This document shows, piece by piece, positions 1-4,080 of a DNA stretch of 8,412 nt. The notes beneath the pieces were generated by a model that made no database searches, was not told where the DNA came from, and saw only the letters and a list, made by a program, of their open reading frames with translations. How positions within the stretch are numbered: the first letter of the stretch is position 1; every line of letters starts with the position of its first letter. This DNA is from JAAUQA01 sp036351435 (lineage in GTDB: Bacteria > Pseudomonadota > Gammaproteobacteria > Competibacterales > Competibacteraceae), in NCBI GenBank assembly GCA_036351435.1, contig JAZBPA010000236.1, positions 1 through 8,412 on the forward strand, in the 5' to 3' direction. A program made the translations under genes and the position numbers.

Positions 1-1
1 G

Positions 2-226
2 GCCTAATCCTGCAATCGCTTCTTCCGGCTGCAAAATTAGGTGGACGTGGTTCGTCATTACGCAAAATCCGTACACCTTGACGCCATAAACCTCTTTGAA
101 CTCTTCCAGCGTGCGCAGGTAGTACCGGAAATCGGCTTCTTCCGCAAACACGACCTGCTTGTTGTGCCCTCTTTGCACGATATGATGCGGGTAATTCGGA
201 AGCACTACTCTTCCACGTCTCGGCAT
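2..226 (-). CDS. REP-associated/IS200-like (HUH, Y1) transposase, N-terminal part, cut by window edge
   Basis: Reading the minus strand from the ATG at 226 gives 75 uninterrupted codons that run off the left edge. The start MPRRGRVVLPNYPHHIVQRG, followed by a YYLRTLEEF helix and TNHVHLIL (residues 58-65), matches the Y1 transposase fold. His60 and His62 form the HUH metal-binding pair. The catalytic tyrosine lies further C-terminal, outside the window. Full-length relatives are usually about 150-230 residues, so less than half is visible. Such single-copy REP-associated transposases (RAYTs) act on single-stranded palindromic ends and are largely domesticated. No strong Shine-Dalgarno precedes the ATG. 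The gene is divergent from the lipoprotein gene at 331. Family membership is secure. Whether it is a mobile IS200/IS605 copy or a resident RAYT cannot be decided here, because its other flank is missing. Confidence 0.9.
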   Translation of the reverse strand, partial: MPRRGRVVLPNYPHHIVQRGHNKQVVFAEEADFRYYLRTLEEFKEVYGVKVYGFCVMTNHVHLILQPEEAIAGLG

Positions 227-286
227 CGTTCGGTTCGCGTCCGCTATCTTGATCAAAACAGCATTTTAGCCCAGTATACGAAGAGA

Positions 287-322
287 GAAAATAATTCTGT
301 CCCCTTTTAATTATAAATTTTC
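287..322. repeat. AT-rich imperfect inverted repeat, likely transposase-associated end
   Basis: GAAAAT (287-292) is repeated inverted as ATTTTC (317-322), with an inner AATT/AATT pair (293-296 and 309-312), a 4-base bulge ATAA and a loop carrying CTGTCCCC. It lies in the 104-bp spacer between the divergent transposase and the lipoprotein gene. From memory, a TTCTGTCCCCTTTT-type sequence is often seen next to IS200-like transposases in gammaproteobacteria. The palindrome is seen directly; its link to the transposase is inference. Confidence 0.45.
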
Positions 323-330
323 GAGAAAAA

Positions 331-759
331 ATGACGGTGCGCAAGTTTACAGTGTTGCTCCTCTGCGCGGTTTTGTCGGGCTGCGCTATACTTGATAAGA
401 ATAATTTCGAATCGATCGACGTAGCTGAGCAAGCACGGCGAGCGCATACCGAAGGGCGGTTTAGCGATGCCGAATATTATTATCGGGCGCTGATACGGGC
501 CGATCCAGATACCCTGGACCCCTGGTTTCAACTGGGTAATCTTTACGCAGAAAACGACCGCTTGGAGGACGCCCAACAGGCGTATCGGCAAGCCCTCAAG
601 TACGGTGACAACCCCAAAGTGTTGCACAACCTGGGCTTGGTGCAGCTGCAACAGGGCATTGCAACCCTACAGCAAGCTCGCCAGCACTTGCCCGCCGACG
701 ATCCGATCCATGACCATACCCGTCAATATCTCCAACTGTTGTTGGACGAAGGGTTGTAA
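331..759 (+). CDS. Small TPR-repeat lipoprotein
   Basis: 142-residue protein with a lipoprotein signal peptide: basic MTVRKF, a hydrophobic stretch (7-15) and lipobox LSGC with the acylated cysteine at position 18. Residue +2 is Ala, not Asp, so outer-membrane sorting is expected. After a short linker come tetratricopeptide repeats: about 30-62 (AEQARRAHTEGRFSDAEYYYRALI, a little over half of it shown by consensus positions), 64-96 (WFQLGNLYAENDRLEDAQQA onward) and a partial third, 97-121. TPR lipoproteins of this size commonly serve as periplasmic scaffolds in envelope assembly; the partner here is unknown. The start has only a weak GAGA upstream (323-326), and the ATG lies 8 bp from the end of the inverted repeat at 287-322, so its native upstream region may have been replaced. 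There is no specific family name I can support. Confidence 0.85.
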   Translation: MTVRKFTVLLLCAVLSGCAILDKNNFESIDVAEQARRAHTEGRFSDAEYYYRALIRADPDTLDPWFQLGNLYAENDRLEDAQQAYRQALKYGDNPKVLHNLGLVQLQQGIATLQQARQHLPADDPIHDHTRQYLQLLLDEGL

Positions 760-822
760 CCTCGGTAGACAAGGTATAGGGAGATTAAATCACGTCGCCG
801 AATGTGTGTGTAAGCACTGAAC

Positions 823-828
823 AGGAGG
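823..828 (+). promoter_or_regulatory. Strong Shine-Dalgarno that fixes the ArsC-like start at 837
   Basis: AGGAGG stands 8 bases before a GTG at 837. The upstream in-frame GTG at 804 has no such site and would add 11 residues lacking family similarity. Starting at 837 also places the P-loop cysteine at residue 10, its position in the plasmid pI258 ArsC. Confidence 0.85.
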
Positions 829-836
829 CGGAAATC

Positions 837-1286
837 GTGCACCCGGTACGCGTACTGTTTATTTGTGACCGCAATGCTACCCGCTCACAAGTGGCCGAAG
901 CTTTATTACGTCGGCTAGGCGGAGCTAGCGTTGAGGTCTATAGCGCCGGTGTCCAACCGGAGCCTTTCGATCTGTTAGCCATTGAAGTAATGGCAGATAT
1001 GGGCATTGACATCTCAGGACAAATGGGCAAATCCATGGAACATTTTATGGATCAGGATTTCGACTACATCATCACGTTATCAAACCAATGTTTCGATTAT
1101 GCCGACGACTTTCCCGGTGAACCCGAACAGCTTCACTGGCATTTACCCGATCCAGTTGATTTTCAAGGCGATCCGCAACAGCGACGCTGGTGGTTACAAC
1201 AACTTTATCTAGAACTAGCGACCCGTATTAGAGGCTGGTTGGCAGCACTGCCTGAGGATAATCTGGCCATTGGGGAATCAGCATAA
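837..1286 (+). CDS. ArsC-like / low-molecular-weight protein-tyrosine-phosphatase fold protein lacking relay cysteines
   Basis: 149 residues from GTG 837. The fold signature is clear: a beta strand VRVLFI, then the anion-binding CX5R loop C10-D-R-N-A-T-R16-S, then SQVAEALLRR; VYSAG at 34-38; MADMGIDIS at 52-60; and the general-acid Asp in LPDPVDF (D105). These positions match thioredoxin-coupled arsenate reductases (C10, R16, D105 in pI258 ArsC). However, the loop lacks the family-typical TGNSC sequence, and the relay cysteines C82 and C89 are Ser82 and Ala89; only C85 lies nearby. Arsenate reduction by the C10-C82-C89 relay is therefore unlikely. Phosphatase or another phosphate-ester activity fits what is left, and a glutathione-type mechanism cannot be excluded. 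No ars operon genes are adjacent. A universal stress protein gene follows 30 bp downstream, suggesting one transcript. Confidence 0.85.
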   Translation: MHPVRVLFICDRNATRSQVAEALLRRLGGASVEVYSAGVQPEPFDLLAIEVMADMGIDISGQMGKSMEHFMDQDFDYIITLSNQCFDYADDFPGEPEQLHWHLPDPVDFQGDPQQRRWWLQQLYLELATRIRGWLAALPEDNLAIGESA

Positions 1287-1316
1287 CCAGGGGGTCGAAA
1301 CAACGGGAGACTGAAG

Positions 1317-1757
1317 ATGAGCGCTTACCAGCATGTATTGTGGGCAGCAGATTTTGCGCCGGAAGCATTGGCGGTGGGGGTCCGTGCCAAAGACATCGCG
1401 GAGCGAAACGGAGCTCGGCTGAGCTTGGTCCATGTGGTCGAAGAGATCAATATCAGCATGGGCTATGAACTGGTTCCGGTCCTGCCCGAAATGCCAGCCG
1501 ATTCGATACTGCGTGAAGCGCAAGATGCTTTAGCACTGATGGCTGCAGAGCTGGGCATTGATGGCGGGAACCGTTGGGTGGTGTCGTCATTGTCCACTAA
1601 AGCCGGTATTCTCGAAACCGCCACCAACCACCATGTCGATCTCATTGTGGTCGGCAGTCACGGCCGTCATGGATTGGCCTTGCTATTGGGTTCAACCGCC
1701 AATGCGGTATTGCACGGCGCACCTTGCGACGTACTGGCAGTTCGCATTCAACCTTAA
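1317..1757 (+). CDS. Universal stress protein, UspA family
   Basis: 146 residues with the Usp alpha/beta fold. Beta1 reads HVLWAADFAPEA, with Asp12 at the adenine-binding position; RLSLVHVVEE (34-43) and VDLIVVGSHGRHG (107-119) follow; the protein ends with a hydrophobic strand CDVLAVR. The ATP-binding loop is G113-S-H-G116, eight residues, then G125-S126, one residue shorter than the textbook G-2X-G-9X-G-S/T spacing, so nucleotide binding is probable but not certain. These cytoplasmic dimers help survival under starvation, oxidative or envelope stress without a known single reaction. The start is supported by GGGAGA at 1305-1310, 6 bases before the ATG. It lies 30 bp after the ArsC-like gene and 60 bp before the helix-hairpin-helix gene, all on the same strand. 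Confidence 0.93.
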   Translation: MSAYQHVLWAADFAPEALAVGVRAKDIAERNGARLSLVHVVEEINISMGYELVPVLPEMPADSILREAQDALALMAAELGIDGGNRWVVSSLSTKAGILETATNHHVDLIVVGSHGRHGLALLLGSTANAVLHGAPCDVLAVRIQP

Positions 1758-1802
1758 CGTGTCCCGCAACGGTCGGCATCCTGCGACAAAACACTCCAGC
1801 GT

Positions 1803-1808
1803 GGAGGA
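1803..1808 (+). promoter_or_regulatory. Shine-Dalgarno that selects the ATG at 1818
   Basis: GGAGGA abuts an ATG at 1809 directly (no spacing) but stands 9 bases before a second in-frame ATG at 1818. Only the second has workable spacing, so the protein is read as starting MSQQYHEQ. Confidence 0.8.
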
Positions 1809-1817
1809 ATGCACACT

Positions 1818-2582
1818 ATGTCCCAGCAGTACCATGAACAGATTCTCAAAGAATGGGCCGAAATGCAGAAGCGACTTCAGGAAAGTTTTTCCACTGTGTT
1901 GCCTGCAAGCCAAGCAGTCAGTGACATGAGCTGGTGGCAAAACTATTCACAGAATCTTTCATTTTGGGAAAACACCGTCAAGCAGAGCTTAACCACGGAA
2001 GCCACGATCATGGAACAGTGGATGCAGCAAATACTCAATCAAACCGGGGAAACCGTTCCTTCCGCCGATGTAACGCGGCAAATGGAAGGCGTTATGCGGC
2101 ACTGGTTACGGTGTCAGGCTCAGTTGATGGATGAATGTTTCGCGATGTTGCGGGGCGGCGAACCCAACGCACAGCCCACCAACGAGCAACCCGACACGAC
2201 TGAGCCCGAAGCAGCGACTGATCCTGCCGATGCCTGGGAGGACTCCACCGAACCTGACGCCGAATTTTCGGAAGAGGTGGAACAGGAGCAAACCTTACCG
2301 TCAGAGCAACCCTTTGCAGAGACCGAAGAGCCGCGCGCTGAACCGGTCGCTACCCCTTATCCTCCAGATGATTTGAAAACGCTCGCCGGTATTGGTCCGA
2401 CAATTGAAAAGAAACTTAACGAACACGGGATTATCAGTTATCGGCAACTCGCTGAACTGAACGAGCAAGAGGTTCAGCACCTGGAAACCACGGTACTCAA
2501 GTTCCCCGGTCGCATCCGGCGCGATAAGTGGGTTGAACAAGCCAAGGAACAGTATTTGCGCAAGTACGGTAAATTGCTTTAA
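1818..2582 (+). CDS. Helical protein with acidic linker and C-terminal helix-hairpin-helix domain (phasin-like N-terminus possible)
   Basis: 254 residues in three parts. Residues 1-112 are predicted helical, rich in Trp, Gln and Met (MSWWQNYSQNLSFWE, MEQWMQQIL), with the spacing of amphipathic helices; this resembles phasin or PhaE-type surface proteins in character, but I cannot assign a family. Residues 113-183 are a strongly acidic, Pro/Glu/Thr-rich, surely disordered linker. Residues 184-223 form a helix-hairpin-helix of the DUF4332-like type: DDLKTLAGIGPTIEKKLNEH, then GIISYRQLAEL. A basic tail (231-254: GRIRRDKW, LRKYGK) follows. HhH units of this type bind DNA non-specifically or mediate protein contacts. 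Only the C-terminal domain is recognised with confidence; the function is unknown. It is the last gene before the hairpin at 2609-2635, in line with the usp gene. Confidence 0.8.
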   Translation: MSQQYHEQILKEWAEMQKRLQESFSTVLPASQAVSDMSWWQNYSQNLSFWENTVKQSLTTEATIMEQWMQQILNQTGETVPSADVTRQMEGVMRHWLRCQAQLMDECFAMLRGGEPNAQPTNEQPDTTEPEAATDPADAWEDSTEPDAEFSEEVEQEQTLPSEQPFAETEEPRAEPVATPYPPDDLKTLAGIGPTIEKKLNEHGIISYRQLAELNEQEVQHLETTVLKFPGRIRRDKWVEQAKEQYLRKYGKLL

Positions 2583-2608
2583 TCCATCTGTCATATGAAC
2601 GCCCTATA

Positions 2609-2635
2609 AACGCTTGGCAGTGGGTTCCAAGCGTT
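2609..2635. terminator. Perfect 9-bp-stem hairpin between the HhH gene and asnS
   Basis: AACGCTTGG (2609-2617) and CCAAGCGTT (2627-2635) are perfect inverted repeats with a 9-base loop. The hairpin sits 26 bp after the HhH gene stop and 35 bp before asnS. No T-tract follows (CAGCCTAACG), so it is not a canonical intrinsic terminator; mRNA 3'-end protection, an operator or a leader element for asnS are alternatives. A TATAAA at 2605-2610 overlaps its left arm, but I find no matching -35. Confidence 0.4.
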
Positions 2636-2670
2636 CAGCCTAACGAATATCAACACTAATTAAGAATGTT

Positions 2671-4071
2671 ATGCCAACCACGACTATAGCCAGCCTACTC
2701 AAAGATGAGATTCCGCTGGGCGGTTCCGTGACCGTTAATGGCTGGGTACGTACCCGGCGCGATTCCAAAGCCGGTTTATCTTTTATCGAATTACACGATG
2801 GCTCTGGTTTTGCCGGGCTACAGGTCGTGGTCCCCTCAAAACTGCCGAATTATCAAACGGAAATCATGCGGCTCAGTACCGGCTGCGCCCTGGCTGTTGA
2901 AGGCACCTTGGTAGAATCCCCGGCTAAGGGCCAGCAGGTGGAGTTGCATGCCACTCAGGTGCAAGTGGTCGGTTGGGTGGATGACCCGGAAACCTACCCG
3001 GTCGCGGCCAAGCGACATACCTTCGAACATCTACGCAGCGTTGCGCATCTGCGTCCCCGCACCAACAGTTTAGGCGCTGTGGCCCGAGTGCGACACAGCC
3101 TATCCCAAGCGATCCATCGGTTTTTCCATGAGCACGGCTTTTACTGGATTCATACCCCGATCATTACCGCCAGCGATTGCGAGGGTGCCGGTGAACTGTT
3201 TCGGGTCAGCAACTTGGATTTGGCTAATTTACCCCGCACCGCAACCGGACAAGTCGATTTCAATCAAGATTTTTTCGGCCGCGAAACCTTTCTCACGGTC
3301 TCCGGCCAACTGAATGTCGAAGCGTACTGCTTGGCGCTGTCCAAAGTGTATACTTTTGGCCCCACCTTCCGGGCCGAGAATTCCAATACCAGCCGCCATT
3401 TAGCGGAGTTTTGGATGGTCGAGCCGGAAATCGCCTTTGCTGATCTGCACGACAACGCCGATCTAGCAGAAAATCTGCTCAAAGCCATTTTTAAAACCGT
3501 GTTGGAGGAACGCGCCGACGATATGGCGTTCTTCGCCCAGCGGATCGACAAAACCTGTATCGACCGGTTGGAAAAGATCATTCACTCCACGTTTGCCCGT
3601 ATGGACTACAGCGAAGCGATTGAAATTTTGCAACGTGCGCCCAAGACCTTCGAGTTCCCGGTGCATTGGGGGGTGGATTTGCAATCCGAGCATGAGCGGT
3701 ATTTGGCCGAAGAACATGTGGGTCGACCGCTCATCGTGATGAATTATCCCACCGAAATTAAAAGCTTTTATATGCGTTTAAACGACGACGAGCGCACTGT
3801 GGCGGCGATGGATGTGTTGGCGCCGGGTATTGGCGAGATCATCGGCGGCAGTCAGCGTGAAGAACGGCTGGATGTGTTGGATCGGCGTATGGTGGAGGCG
3901 GGCATGGATAAAGCGACTTACCAGTGGTATCGGGACCTGCGCCGCTACGGGACTGTTCCTCATGCCGGCTTTGGGTTGGGCTTCGAACGTACCTTGAGTT
4001 ATATCACCGGCATGGCCAATGTACGGGACGTCATTCCCTTCCCGCGCACTCCCAAGAATGCCGATTTCTAA
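2671..4071 (+). CDS. asnS: Asparagine--tRNA ligase (AsnRS)
   Basis: 466 residues, the same length as the E. coli enzyme. It activates asparagine with ATP and charges tRNA-Asn in the cytoplasm. The N-terminal OB fold (about 18-102: VTVNGWVRTRRDSKAGLSFI, then ELHDGSG) binds the anticodon. The class IIb catalytic core begins with RPRTN (128-132) and motif 1 around 143-168 (helix, then GFYWIHTPIITASD). Motif 2 is FRAENSNTSRHLAEFWMVEP (233-252), with Arg234 and Glu236 contacting ATP. Motif 3 is GFGLGFERTLSYITG (433-447), with Arg440. The ending PFPRTPKNADF is typical of AsnRS and argues against AspRS. Only a weak AAGAA precedes the ATG. The gene ends 9 bp before the NACHT gene, implying one transcript. 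Confidence 0.98.
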   Translation: MPTTTIASLLKDEIPLGGSVTVNGWVRTRRDSKAGLSFIELHDGSGFAGLQVVVPSKLPNYQTEIMRLSTGCALAVEGTLVESPAKGQQVELHATQVQVVGWVDDPETYPVAAKRHTFEHLRSVAHLRPRTNSLGAVARVRHSLSQAIHRFFHEHGFYWIHTPIITASDCEGAGELFRVSNLDLANLPRTATGQVDFNQDFFGRETFLTVSGQLNVEAYCLALSKVYTFGPTFRAENSNTSRHLAEFWMVEPEIAFADLHDNADLAENLLKAIFKTVLEERADDMAFFAQRIDKTCIDRLEKIIHSTFARMDYSEAIEILQRAPKTFEFPVHWGVDLQSEHERYLAEEHVGRPLIVMNYPTEIKSFYMRLNDDERTVAAMDVLAPGIGEIIGGSQREERLDVLDRRMVEAGMDKATYQWYRDLRRYGTVPHAGFGLGFERTLSYITGMANVRDVIPFPRTPKNADF

Positions 4072-4080
4072 TCCCTCGCC

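Noticed and set aside
41..310. 89-codon plus-strand frame opposite the transposase
   Set aside because: The minus strand encodes an excellent HUH transposase N-terminus; the plus frame has no family features.
307..651. 114-codon minus-strand frame over the lipoprotein gene
   Set aside because: It is the antisense shadow of a gene with a clear lipobox and TPRs, and has no ribosome site or family.
804..836. Upstream GTG start for the ArsC-like gene
   Set aside because: No Shine-Dalgarno in front. The 11 extra residues lack family similarity, whereas AGGAGG fits the GTG at 837.
2600..2671. Sigma-70 promoter for asnS
   Set aside because: TATAAA at 2605-2610 lacks a -35 at 16-18 bp, and TATCAA at 2648-2653 has only a 3/6 match upstream, so no promoter could be supported.
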